Positions 32,873 to 43,823 of a stretch of DNA of 64,000 bases are shown here, piece after piece; the first letter of the stretch is position 1; each line of letters starts with the position of its first letter. Source of the DNA: Uloborus plumipes (lineage: Eukaryota > Arthropoda > Arachnida > Araneae > Uloboridae). Both the position numbers and the translations under genes were made by a program. The stretch is from contig JAXGGA010004505.1 of NCBI GenBank assembly GCA_038373865.1, positions 1 through 64,000 on the forward strand. Direction: 5' to 3'. The notes beneath the pieces are model-generated. The model saw only the letters and a program-made list of their open reading frames with translations. It did no database searches and was not told where the DNA came from.

Positions 32873-33857
32873 TGCAAAACTAGTTTTTGGGAGGGCCCGT
32901 AAAAGTAAAAAGTTCTCCCCCCCCCCTTTATTTTTTATTAAAAAAATTCTCTCAAAGTTCCTTTTTGATGTTAAAAAAAAAAAAAAACATAAAGTCGATT
33001 AATCTACTTTAAAGTACAGAAAGATTACATAGATTTACTAATTTACTTCTAATGTGTGGCGGAAAAAATTATTTTCAACATTTTAAGCTAATCAATTATT
33101 AAACCTTATGTCAAGTTATTCAACATTATTTAACCTAATTAGTAAATAATGCACGGTATTACTTAGAAAAACTGTCAATATGATTTAAAACAAAAAGTTA
33201 TCAAAACGAAATCGTCACTTTCATCGCAATTGAATAAATGCATGAATCGTGATATTATATATACCATGTCAATCCGCACGCTGAATCGGATAATCATTTA
33301 CACGAATACCCTCATGCCATTATCCATCGCAATAAAATGATGCTCCCTGCGCATCACCGATCGCCGATGATCGAAATTCTTCGTAACCCATGAAATTCCC
33401 TCGCCTATGATCGAATATGTCTCATCGTCTGCAAATCGACACAAAATCTCATGGAATCCGACGAGATTTGGACAATTTACGAGCGACAGCCGGACGGATT
33501 CATCGGAACTTGATCGGGATACGTTCCCGATTGATATACTCGCTATTCACGGAACTTGATCGGGATATCGCTTTCGATGTAATACTCATCGAAACCGTGT
33601 GGATACTGATCGGAACGTGTCATCGTGCTTGCAGATCATTTACGAGATTTGATTCGCCATAGCAAAATCCGAGAGTGATGTGCTGAGATTCAAATATGCT
33701 GCGCATGAGCTTGTTTTAAAGACATAGCTCAAAAAAATATTTTGTTGTGGAATGGAGAAATTAAAAAGCAATTAAACATTAAATATTTAGTAACATTTTT
33801 ATCCCTTTGGAAGCGGCCCGAGCCCAATGCCCCCCCCCCCCCTAAAATCCGCTACTG
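32873..33857. mobile_element. Probable hAT-type element, degenerate
   Basis: Left end CAAGAGCGGATGC and right end GAATCCGCTACTG-like (AAATCCGCTACTG) are partly inverted. The flanks AATTCATA and AACCCATA agree at 6 of 8 bases. Poly-C tracts lie near both ends (32920, 33830), as in the other G/C-tract hAT MITEs here. Contains the CGAT-rich block at 33262-33670. Confidence 0.55.
33262..33670. other. CGAT/GATC-rich block
   Basis: A roughly 400-base block with much higher GC and CpG than its flanks and many CGAT, GATCG and ATCGG words, for example TTGATCGGGATA twice (33509, 33558). Its left edge resembles the CTGTCGTCCCCGC MITE family (CGGATAATC..ACACGAATACCC). An 81-codon frame at 33417-33662 crosses it but shows no known domain. 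Confidence 0.6.
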
Positions 33858-33865
33858 AACCCATA

Positions 33866-34689
33866 GTTCGTTTCTTCATAAATTCCATAAAACTTCATTT
33901 ATTATATTCCCTTCGCCATTCGGCAGGCCAAACTATCCCGGTTCAAAACAGCAGTTAAGTGATAGAAAAAAAAAAAAAAGTCGAAGTCTGAAATATATTG
34001 CTTTCTAAAAACACTGAAAAGGGGATGGGGAAAAAAATTAACCCGAGTCCTTCTGCCATACAAAATAAAATTCGGCACCTCGAAGCTGCATTGAAAAACT
34101 GGAGCATTCTATTTTGAAAACGTTCTTTTGTAGTTTTTCTACGCGCCGTTCTAAACCGAACTTACCTCCCCTCTCGTTTTTGTTTCTGGAAGTACAAGCT
34201 ACGACAAAACCATATTTCATGCTGCGTATAAAAACAGCCCGTCACCCTTAACAAAAGTTCAAAAATCGGGAAGTGCTAAACTGAAGCCTATTTGATTTCC
34301 ATTAGCAAAAACTTAAGCACGGATTCTTTTTTACGCACTTCATATATTGATGCTGTATATAGCTCTAAAAAGACTGCAGCTGCATTTTTTTTTTTTTTTT
34401 TTGTGGGGGGGGGGGGGTTTCAGTCACAACGATTTGCTTCCCGTACTTGATAAACTAAAAGCTAGTGCGCAGATACTATTTTTGGCTTTCCCAAAATCCC
34501 AAATCAGCCCAACAAAGACACATTAAGCATCGATTTGATTTTGTGGAATCCAGAAATAAAATGTTTCTGCAAATTTAGAGTCGTCTGTGTATTCTTCAAT
34601 TTATGTTCAAACTTAGTTTTTAAGATTTTCCGAATTTGTGGTCTTAAAACGTATGATTTGATCAGACATTTATTTCTTTTTATCTCTTT
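33866..34689. other. Intergenic, no gene seen
   Basis: Contains a T/G homopolymer stretch at about 34387-34418; no readable gene. Confidence 0.4.
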
Positions 34690-35695
34690 TAATGTTCGGG
34701 GGGGGGGGGGTCAAAGGAGTTCCCCCGTCTATTTTCCGAAATTAAAATTTTAAAAACGCAGTCTTTATGTCTCTAATTATGCTACGCAAAAGGGATTTGG
34801 AGCTCTATCACGATTTTTTTTTTTTTTTCGAAAGTTGAGGTCTAAAAACGCAGATGATCAATGGAGATGTTTAGGATGGAGAAATTCGAAGGTGCGCCCT
34901 CGTTATTTTTGTAATTCGTATTCTTTAAAAAAAAATCACACAGACGCACTGGACTAGGTTTGGTAACTTTAGAAGGAGCAGAAATTTGGGGACGCTCTAT
35001 CGTCCACTTTTCGGTATTGAAACTATGCATATATATTATGCTACATAAGGGGGAGGTCAGGGGTTCTCTCCCACGATTTTTTCGAAATTTTAGCTGTAAA
35101 AATGCAGTTTTAGACGATCTTTGGTACAGGAGAGATTCGGGGTCCACCCCCGAGAATGTTTTTAATTGAAATCTTATACTGTAGGCAATCTTTTTTTAAA
35201 TTTTATTTTGTTTTATTTTATTTTATTTTTACTTTATTTATGGCAGCAAAAGGGAACCGGCACTTTTTCCCAATCGAAGCTTCGTAAACGTAATTTTAGT
35301 CTTCTTTCAACGACGTCAGACTTTTCGGTAGCTCTCTTTCTGAAACTTTCAAAATTCACAACTTTAAAACAAAATTTAAGACAATCTTCAAGCAAGGAAG
35401 TCGGCGGGAGGGGGGGGGACGCTCCCCCTCGAAATGATTTGAATTTAGCTTTTTAAAAATTCGATTTTTAGACTATCATCGGAAATGTTCAGTGGGAGTA
35501 GAGGTTTTCGGAAGTCTCTTTAGTTTTCTGAAATTGAAATTTTGAAAATTGAATTTTCAGAAACGTAACTGCAGATGATGTCACGTTATGGATTCGGGGT
35601 TTTTTCCGGAGGTGCGGAATTTCTCCAAATTGAAATCCTGAAAACGTAATTTTAGAGGCTCTCTGAGAGGGGCGGGGGGAGCGTTTTGGGAAAAA
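34690..35695. repeat. Degenerate ~100-bp tandem repeat region
   Basis: Repeated words of the type CGAAATTn..TTTTAAAAACGCAGTTTTAGACgATCTTTGG recur near 34735, 34828, 35083, 35270, 35455, 35530 and 35630, each close to a G-rich stretch. Units are strongly diverged and irregularly spaced, so unit length is approximate. Short frames on both strands are by-products. Confidence 0.5.
35199..35240. repeat. (TTTTA)n microsatellite
   Basis: Imperfect TTTTA/TTTTG repeats over about 40 bases. Confidence 0.85.
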
Positions 35696-35699
35696 CAAA

Positions 35700-37231
35700 A
35701 AAAAAGGCGGGGAGGGGGGGTGAAAGATTTCTCTATCGTCATCAAATTTGCATACCTTCCAACATGTCTACCTGGAAAATCTTACAATTTTTCCTACGAA
35801 ATCGTATTGAGACAATAAACTCTTAATGAAAATCAGACATTAAATAAGTTATTGTAATTATATCATGGTCACTTTCAGTAGTTTTCTTTCATTTTAATTG
35901 ATATTTTAACTTTTCTTTATATTTTCAATTGAATAAATTCATTTCAGTTGCAATTTTCAGTGACGTATGTGTTAAATATAAGCATGCTGGTAAGAAAAAA
36001 AAAGCATGAAAAAAAAATAAAAGAAATAAAATAAAGTAGTCTTCGGTAGTCATGTTAAAATTCCTTCCAACCATCAAAAATATTAAAGCACTGACCAGAT
36101 GTTAAAGGATTGAAATGTCAAGCAAAAGAAGCGATTTTACGAGAATCGCGGGTAGAATGTAAACATGTAAAATGTTAGGAAAAAATTTATAAATTGCAAA
36201 AATAAATAATTAAATGTGACAACCTAAGGTAGCATATGTTGATGAAACCTAAAAATTTCGCAAATGTTAAAATATTTGCACGATGCAAAAGGATTGTAGT
36301 CTCAACCACGCGGACCAGTTTTCCGCGAAGTACGCGTTCAGTGCTGAAATGTGACGAAGTTTAGGCTTTGCCTCGCGTATTAATACATGTAACGATTTAT
36401 TCTAAAGAAGCTTCGTCGTTGAAATTTAGTTATATATGAAAAAAAAAAAAAACATTGGAATTGATGAAAAATCTGTGAAAAACGTACGATTTTACACCTT
36501 CACCGTACGATCGTACAAAAGTGCAAAAAAACGTACATTGTACGACTAAAGCGTACAAGTTGGCAGGTATGAATTTGGCTTGTAATTTTAAAACTCTAGG
36601 AAGCGTTTTAAAATTGCAAGCCATATTTAATGACGATAGGGAAATCTTTCAAAACTCTTTCAAAATGAATCTGTTTAAAAAAAGTGCTTCTGAGGCTGAT
36701 TTTGGAGTCTTAAAATGAAGGGATAAAGTTTCAAGACCTCCCACCTTTTCCCCCATCTTGACTACCTCCCTGCCTTCTTTTATTCAATTAAATTATTGAT
36801 AAACATTTTTGAAAGCCTTCACCCAGTTTTTTGAAGCCATTTGAAAGCTTTTAGTTTTTTATGGTGAAATTTTCGCTTTCCAACCTGATGTAATACAAGT
36901 GTTTGCGGCCTCAGCAAAAAATAAATAAATAAATAAATAAACATTTAGCACTTTAGGCCACTGTGATACTTTTCAGTGCATTTGTATGTTTAAGTATTTT
37001 TTTTTCTTTTTAAATATCCGGGATTCAAAATTTTTTATTAAAGGTTTGATTTACCTTCGCGCTTTTTACAGCCAAACACTAAGAACTACATGCGTGACTA
37101 CTCATTTCAACTATTGAAAACTCAGTCACTGTATTTTAACTCTTTTCTGTTTTTAACAAAATTCCACGGCGCATGTGTTTTCTGCCCTTAATTATAATTT
37201 TCATGATGATATTTCAACAGAAATAAATAAA
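35700..37231. other. Intergenic, no gene seen
   Basis: AT-rich. Contains an (AAAT)n run near 36920-36942 and a short inverted match around 36565-36635 (GGCTTGTAATTTTAAAAC and the later GTTTTAAAATTGCAAGCC). No coding sequence recognised. Confidence 0.4.
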
Positions 37232-37347
37232 TACAGTGAACTCTCACATATATACCGCCTCATTTATGCGCCTTTTTAGCCTACTTTCCCGTTAAAAATA
37301 AAAGAAAGACGAAAAAAGTATTAAAATTGGCTCAATGCATCTAAAAA

Positions 37348-37425
37348 ATATCGCCAAGTCCAAAAAATATCGCCAAGTTAAAAAAAATATCGCCAAGTCC
37401 AAAAAATATCGCCAAGTTAAAAAAA
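37348..37425. repeat. ~20-bp tandem repeats with TATCGCCAAGT
   Basis: Four copies of AAAAAATATCGCCAAGT followed alternately by CC and TA. The motif recalls the TCGCCAAG hairpins at 29540-29607. Confidence 0.9.
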
Positions 37426-37496
37426 TAAAAAGGTAAAATGAATATTGAAAAATTAAAAATTTGAAAGTAGGGTATTGAGATGGGGAATTTGTGTGT

Positions 37497-37544
37497 CTGT
37501 CGGTCGGTCGGTCGGTCGGTCTGTCGGTCTGTCGGTCTGTCGGT
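37497..37544. repeat. (GGTC)n / (TGTCGGTC)n microsatellite
   Basis: Tandem GGTC and TGTC tetramers next to the 147-bp array. Confidence 0.95.
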
Positions 37545-38415
37545 CCCCCCCTAATAACTTTTGAATGAACATTCCGATTTGGACAAACTTTTTTTTGTTG
37601 GAAAGATCTCGGCGAGTACAGCTCATTCCCATATTTGATTTTTCGATCTGAACAATTTTTGGTTCAACTTTGAGCCGTTCAAACAACCTGGCCCGCGATA
37701 CTAACTTTTTAGTTAACAGTCCGATTTGAACAAACTTTTTTTTGTTCGAAAGATCTTTTCAAGGATACTTCATTCCTGTATCTACATTTTCGATTTGAAC
37801 AATTTTTCGTTCAACATTGAACCGTTCAAGCAACCTTTCCCCCCCTAATAACTTTTGAATGAACATTCCGATTTGTACAAACTTTTTTTTGTTGGAAAGA
37901 TTTCGGCGAGTACAACTCATTCCCATGTTTGATTTTTCGATTTGAACAATTTTTGGTTCAACTTTGAACCGTTCAAACAACCTGTCCCGCGATGCTAACT
38001 TTTGAGTGAACAGTCCGATTTGAACAAACTTTTTTTTGTTCGAAAGATCTTATCAAGGATACTTCATTCCCGCATTTACATTTCCGATTTGAACATTTTT
38101 TCGTTCAACATTGAACCGCTCAAGCAAGCTGTCACCCCTAATAATTTTTGAGTGAACAGTCCGATTTAAATAAACTTTTTTTTTGTTCGAAGGATCTCAG
38201 CAAGGATACTTCATTACAGTATTTAAATTTTCAATTTGAACATTTTTTCGTTCAACATTGAACCGTTCAAGCAACCTTTCCCCACCTAATAACTTCTGAA
38301 AGAACCATCCGAATGGAATAAACTTTTTTTTGTTTGAAAGATCTCGGAGAGGCTCATTCCCATATTTCGCTTTTTGATTTGAACCATTTTTCGTTCAATA
38401 TTGAACCGTTCAGAA
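37545..38415. repeat. Six ~147-bp tandem repeats
   Basis: Units beginning CCTAATAACTTTTGAATGAAC or CGCGATACTAACTTTTnAG start near 37546, 37691, 37840, 37984, 38132 and 38279. Each contains CCGATTTGnACAAACTTTTTTTTGTT, GAAAGATCT and ATTTTTCGTTCAAC. Units 1 and 3 and units 2 and 4 are most alike, a roughly 290-base dimer period. The repeated antisense frames (37453-37686, 37759-37980) are by-products. Confidence 0.92.
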
Positions 38416-39605
38416 AAAAATTTAACATTAGCGCCTACGCGGAATTTAAGTTGAATGTTGATCCTGGAACTTAAAGTCGGATTTCCTTCGAACTAACTTT
38501 GTAAAAAAAATGGTTTTGATAAATAATGTTTGTAAAGTACTTTTCTGAATAATCTTCTGTGAGGACTCTGATTCCGACTCCGACTCCACAAACATGGCGG
38601 AAATGCAGGCTCAGAAAAAAATGACTTACTGTGCAGACGATTTTTTGTTTATCTATTCATTTGTGTTATTTTATTTATTACTATTATTATTTTTTTTTTT
38701 TTTTGGCAGACGATTTTTTTTTTTTAACAAAAGTGTTTCATTCACGAGGGCATTTTATTCTTTATTTATATTTAACAACTGGCAACGGTTTAAAAGTGAA
38801 AATCGAGACATTTTATCGACGGACGAGTTTTTTTTTTCTTTCTTTGATAAAATGTGTTTTGATGTACTTTGTACTTTTAATTTTTTTTTTTTTGAAAACG
38901 ATTGAGGAATTTTTCTACGAAAGAACTGTAACAGTTACATTCTTTAAAAGGTGCGACAAAACTTTATTTATCATTTATTTATTTTTTATGTCTCTATTTC
39001 ATCTGATGAGAGGGGTATATTTTGCTTTTAGAAATTAGCTTTAAGTGCTAAAAAGGTATGTTTGACATAATGTTTAGTCTCAGATAATCAAGAGAATAAT
39101 GATCAGATGCTAGAATGCCGATGGCGATGTACAGGAAAGTAGGCTCGTTTAGTTCTTGACAGTACTTCTTGTTCACTTTTACGACGATTTTAAATGGACC
39201 CGGCACATCCCATAGCAAAATAATGGTAGTATCATTCGTTTATGCGTCGCTCGAAAGATAAATGTTTCACTTATGCGCCGAATTTTCCCTTAAGTGTGAA
39301 AAATATAATTTATTTTCTTTAAAAGATAAGCATGTTTCTTCATTTTCCTCTTTAATCTTTCGCCTTTATTGCTCACGGAAGGCATTTTTTCCTCATGAAC
39401 TAATAGTTATCTATTATGGATCGTTTTAAAGGGAACACTTTGTAATTAGGTATGCTACAATTTTTGTTTTCTCATTATCATTGTAGTTAGATTACAGTAA
39501 TTGCCAAACCGTAGTAATCTTTAGTAATATGTCCCTTTTGAGTTCTACAGGGGTCAAAATGGTTAGCGGTTTGGTTTTGGAGTCTTCTGAGTCAAAAAAC
39601 TAAGT

Positions 39606-42506
39606 TTGGAAGGGGGGCAGGGTTCAAGAAGCATGTTGCAAAAGGATGCAAACTATTTTGGTTTTAGTAGTAATAGTAATAGGGAGGCAAGTAAGAGTAG
39701 TCATTTTAACAATTTTGATTCAAGAAATCGCAAAGGGTTGAATAAAAACAAGTTGAGCATGCTTAAGGTTTTTTATACCAATGCTCGCAGTATTAGGAAC
39801 AAGATGGAAGAATTAAAAAGCATAATCACAAATGAGAATTTAGATGTAATTGGAGTTACCGAGACATGGGCTACCAAAAATGATGATGATTTATTGTGTA
39901 TTGCTGGGTATAATTTGTTTAGACAAGATAGAGTAGGTAAAAGAGGTGGTGGGGTTTTATTTTATGTTAGAGATACTTTAACTTGCAATGAATTGGCAAT
40001 AAATGACAAACCTAATGATATCGACATGGTTTGGCTGGAACTGATGAGCGGTAAGGGTAAAAAATTACGTTTGGGTAACATTTATAGGCCACCTAATCTA
40101 AGCCAGGGTCCAGATGAACAGATGTATAGTATTATTAGAGACATGTCGAGTAAGGGACCGGTAGTTATAATGGGGGATTTCAATTTTCCGGGCATTGATT
40201 GGAATAATTTTTACCCCAATAATAGTAGAGAAGAGGAATTTCTAAAAGTAATTGGTGACTGTTTTTTAGATCAAGTTGTTTCTGAGGGAACACGGCAGGA
40301 TACTGTTTTGGATCTTGTTTTCTGCAATGTTGAAGGTTCTGTACAGGCATTATGTGTAGGGGAGCATATTGGGGATAGTGACCACAACAGTATTAGGTTT
40401 GGGATTAAGTTTGATATGCACAAAGACAAAAATTTTAGGTTTGTACCTAATTTCAGAAATACTGATTTTGTCGCACTCAAGCAGAGTTTGAAAGGGGTTT
40501 TTTCATCAGGTTTGGACAATAGCGATGTAAATTTGCAGTGGACAGAGTTTAAGGAAAAACTAGCAAAAACAGTTGGAGATTTTGTTCCTTTTAGGAGAAA
40601 AGGGGTAAACACAAAAATTTGGCCCATGTGGTTCACTAGGGAAACTAAGGACGCTCTAAACCGTAAGCAAGCTGCTTTTCGTCGGTTTAAAGAAACTGGT
40701 CACAGCGGAGACAAGCTACAGTATTGTGAGGCTAAGCGTAGTTTTAAGTATTTGGTACGGTTTCAGAAAAGAGAATTGGAACAAAAGCTGGCAGATAATA
40801 TTGACAGGAATCCAAAGGAGTTTTTTGCATACGCAAATTCTGGAAAAGTTCGAAATAGTCAAATTGGGCCACTAGTAGATGAGCATGGAAATTTAATTCA
40901 GAATGATGGTGATATTGCAAATGTTCTAAATGATTTTTTTTCCAGTGTTTTTAACGATAACTGTATCTCAACAGTTGACACAAGCAAGACACAAGCTACT
41001 ACACAGCTTGAGGATTTTGTATTTTCCAGGGAGGACGTCTTACTTTATTTGAAAAAAATTAAAATCACAAAAGCTCCGGGACCAGATAATATTTATCCAA
41101 AAATTCTAGTAGAATGGGCAGAGGAATTAGTTGACGCTATAGTTAATATATTCAATGCTTCATATAACTCAGGGATAGTGCCAGAGGACTGGAAACTAGC
41201 TAACATTACACCACTCTTCAAGAAAGGGTCTAGAGGTAATGCAGGATATTATAGGCCTGTGAGTCTGACTTCAGTGGTTTGTAAAATTTTTGAAACTTTG
41301 ATCAAAATTAAGATTATGAATTTCTTAGAAAATAATGGGCTGTTGAGTAGTTTGCAGTATGGTTTCAGAAAAGGTAAATCTTGTGCTACTAATTTATTAC
41401 ATTTCTACGACAAGGTTACCTTGGCTTTAGATAGCAAAAAGTGCGTAGATGTTGTTTACATAGATTTTCAAAAAGCTTTCGATAAGGTACCGCATGTAGC
41501 ACTACTCAGCAAATTAGCTGATATAGGAGTAGGAGGTAAAATTCTAGTTTGGGTTAGGAATTGGTTGACAGGAAGGAAACAAAGAGTAGTTGTTAGGGGT
41601 AACTATTCTAAATGGAGTGAGGTTTTAAGTGGGGTTCCCCAAGGGTCAGTTTTAGGTCCCCTTTTGTTTATTATTTTTATGAATGATATTCACGAAAATG
41701 TTTCTGGAAACATGAATTGTTTTGCCGATGATGTCAAACTTATGGGGGTTGTAGAAAATGACGAACAAATAAATCAGCTGCAACAGGATTTGGATCATAT
41801 TACTAAATGGGCAGACAAGTGGGGTATGGCAGTTAATGTTGGGAAATGTCAAGTGCTGCATTTCGGTCATGGAAATAAGCATACAAGCTATTGATTACAG
41901 GGTTCAGTCGTCAGTAGGGCAGATAATGTTATGGATCTAGGTGTCTTAATAAATCAGGATTTCAAGTCTAGTCAACAGTGCAGCATAGCTAGTAACAAAG
42001 CCAATAGGATGCTTGGGTTTATTAATAGATCTATTTCAAACAAATCTAAGAAGGTTCTTCTGCCTCTATATAGAAGTTTGGTAAGACCTCATTTGGAGTA
42101 TGCTGTTCAGTTTTGGTCTCCTTATCTGAAGAAAGACATTAATTTATTGGAAAGGGTACAAAGAAGGGCTACAAGGTTAGTAAATGGGTTTTCTAATTTA
42201 GACTATGATTCCAGACTTAGAATGCTTAATATGTATAGTCTTGAGCGAAGGAGAGCCAGAGGGGACATGATTCAGTTGTTTAAATTTATTAAAATGAATG
42301 ATGTTACGGGGTTGGATTTTCGCACGGAAAGCCGGACAAGGGGTCATTGTTTTAAGCTGTTTAAATCTCAGGCTAATCTGAAAATTCGAAAAAATTACTA
42401 TTTTAGCAGGGTAGTGGGAACTTGGAACAGCTTACCGGAAGAGGCGGTAAGGAGCAATGGAGTAGATGGCTTTAAGAGAGCCATTGATCTTCATTGGGGT
42501 CTTTAA
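39606..42506 (+). pseudogene. CR1-like LINE ORF2 (endonuclease-reverse transcriptase), one nonsense codon
   Basis: The frame encodes a non-LTR retrotransposon polyprotein. An APE-type endonuclease comes first (NARSIRNK near residue 58, TETWA, GDFNFPGIDW with D191, SDHN with D259-H260). A reverse transcriptase follows: APGPDNIYP, YRPVSLTS, YGFRKGKSC, YIDFQKAFDKVPH, GVPQGSVLGPLLF, and the catalytic FADD at 706-709. A C-terminal region (RSLVRPHLEYAVQFWSPY, LERVQRRATR, YSLERRRARGDMI) is typical of CR1/jockey-group LINEs. A single in-frame TGA (41892-41894, codon 763) interrupts it; the same frame continues to a second stop at 42506, about 965 codons in all. Upstream ORF1 is not seen, so the copy may be 5'-truncated. 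Start ATG is provisional. Confidence 0.93.
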
Positions 42507-42556
42507 TTTGACTAGGACCAGCCCAGTTGGGCCCAGAGCCTGCTGCTGGTCGTCAC

Positions 42557-42585
42557 ATTTGTATTTGTATTTGTATTTGTATTTT
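42557..42585 (+). repeat. LINE 3' tail (ATTTGT)n
   Basis: Four tandem ATTTGT units directly follow the LINE 3' UTR (which contains GCCCAGTTGGGCCC, a short palindrome). Short tandem tails instead of poly(A) are usual for CR1/L2-group elements and mark the 3' end. Confidence 0.9.
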
Positions 42586-42728
42586 CTATAGAAACATTCT
42601 TATTTATTCTCTCATTAGAGCCTACGTTTTAGTCCTTTAAATAGGCGTGTTCACTTATACGTCTCTCTCCCTTATGCGCCTTTTTCTGTTGGTCCCTTGG
42701 GCCGGCGAATAAGTGAGAGTTCACTGTA

Positions 42729-43020
42729 AATATATCCGTGGCCTCTATGAAGCTCCCTTGTTCATTCATCTATTCATTTTTTATTAAACTAAAGCTTGCT
42801 ATGGGTTTGTACTATGCACTATTTTTTTTTTCTGTTAATATAATGTTTGAAACGTACATTTCGTAACCCTCAATTAGGAAAATTATATCGCAGATCATTA
42901 GAAGGATTTAAATAATATTTAAAGATTACATTTCATTTTTAAAATTTTGTAGAAAAATAATTTTTAGTCAGCTTTATTCCATTCGTTCATTTATTGGAAA
43001 TATTAATTTATTTTTAAGAA
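42729..43020. other. Intergenic, no gene seen
   Basis: AT-rich spacer between two mobile elements. Confidence 0.4.
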
Positions 43021-43028
43021 TGCAGAGG

Positions 43029-43815
43029 CAAGGGCGTAGCTAGGGGGTGCAGTTGCACCCCCCCCTAGATCAGAGCCCATTGGAGGTCACTGTGACCTCC
43101 CATTTTATTTATTTTTTTGACAAACGATTTTGTCCCCTTTCATGCTTTTCATTGTAACATGCTGGTGCAGATCTATAAAAAAACTACTGTCATTCATTGG
43201 TTTAAGGTGTGCATGACTGAATAAAGTATAGTTTCTTTGAGTTCATAATTTCTTCCTTTTTTTGTGCAAATAGAATTTCAAGCACTTTTTTCTCTTTCTT
43301 TCTTGCTTTTTTCTTTCTGTTTTTATTGAAAAATTTGACTTTTATGCTAATTTTTGGAAACTTTATATAAACTGCGTTATTATATCTAGTATTGATTACT
43401 TTTCAGAAAATGATAGTAAGCTTGTCTGTTTTTGAGGAGAAAATTTTTAATCTACCGAATGAAACTCAGAACTTTAGTGAATGATTAAAAAATAAATAAA
43501 TAAAATACAAGAATGCATACTTATCTATGTCTGCCAAACGAGACGGGAGATATCAAGGAAATTAAATAAATTAATTAATTAAAGAAAAAAAAAATGAATA
43601 AAATGAAGAAGTTCAACCTTGCAATACTGTCTCACTGTTTTCAAATTTCATCAGCCAATTTGTATCGGATAAGAACTGTTTGGGAGGTCACAGTGACCTC
43701 CTATTGGGGTGCCACCGCTTGCACCCCCCTAACGTGAGTCTTGGCTCATCACCGCACTAGATAGATCTAGTGCGGTGATCTATCTCTAGTGCGGTGATGC
43801 CTGGCTACGCCCTTG
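43029..43815. mobile_element. hAT-type MITE with CAAGGGCGTAGC termini
   Basis: The ends CAAGGGCGTAGCTAGG and CCTGGCTACGCCCTTG are inverted with one mismatch. Flanks TGCAGAGG and TGCGGAGG form an 8-bp duplication with one mismatch. GAGGTCACTGTGACCTCC (43084-43101) and GGAGGTCACAGTGACCTCC near 43683 are subterminal palindromes. Near the right end, GATCTAGTGCGGTGAT is repeated. Confidence 0.88.
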
Positions 43816-43823
43816 TGCGGAGG

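Larger units (their letters stand above)
37234..42726. mobile_element. Pogo/Tigger-like element (copy 2), enlarged by later insertions
   Basis: The ends CAGTGAACTCTCAC and GTGAGAGTTCACTG with flanking TA (37232-37233, 42727-42728) match copy 1 at 12580-14649 in inverted orientation. Family sequence is also recognisable at 39180-39400 (TCATTCGTTTATGCGTCGCTC) and 42600-42726. Material at roughly 37300-39175 (tandem repeats, T-rich DNA) and the LINE from about 39.5 to 42.59 kb are extra relative to copy 1. Confidence 0.8.

Noticed and set aside
33417..33662. 81-codon Arg/Ile-rich frame in the CGAT-rich block
   Set aside because: Composition follows the CGAT/GATC words; no domain. Kept only as a compositional finding.
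37453..37980. Two similar minus-strand frames with a shared MFERxKVEPKIVQIEKSNMG start
   Set aside because: The similarity is caused by the 147-bp tandem repeats; the frames just read across repeat units.
38995..39030. CTGATGAG word resembling a second hammerhead core
   Set aside because: The following sequence does not form stem II with a correctly placed GAAA and cleavage triplet.
38594..39038. Overlapping frames of 103 and 135 codons rich in Phe/Tyr/Leu
   Set aside because: Produced by long T tracts; low complexity with no defined domain.
40271..40636. 121-codon antisense frame inside the LINE
   Set aside because: Shadow of the endonuclease/RT coding frame; no independent support.
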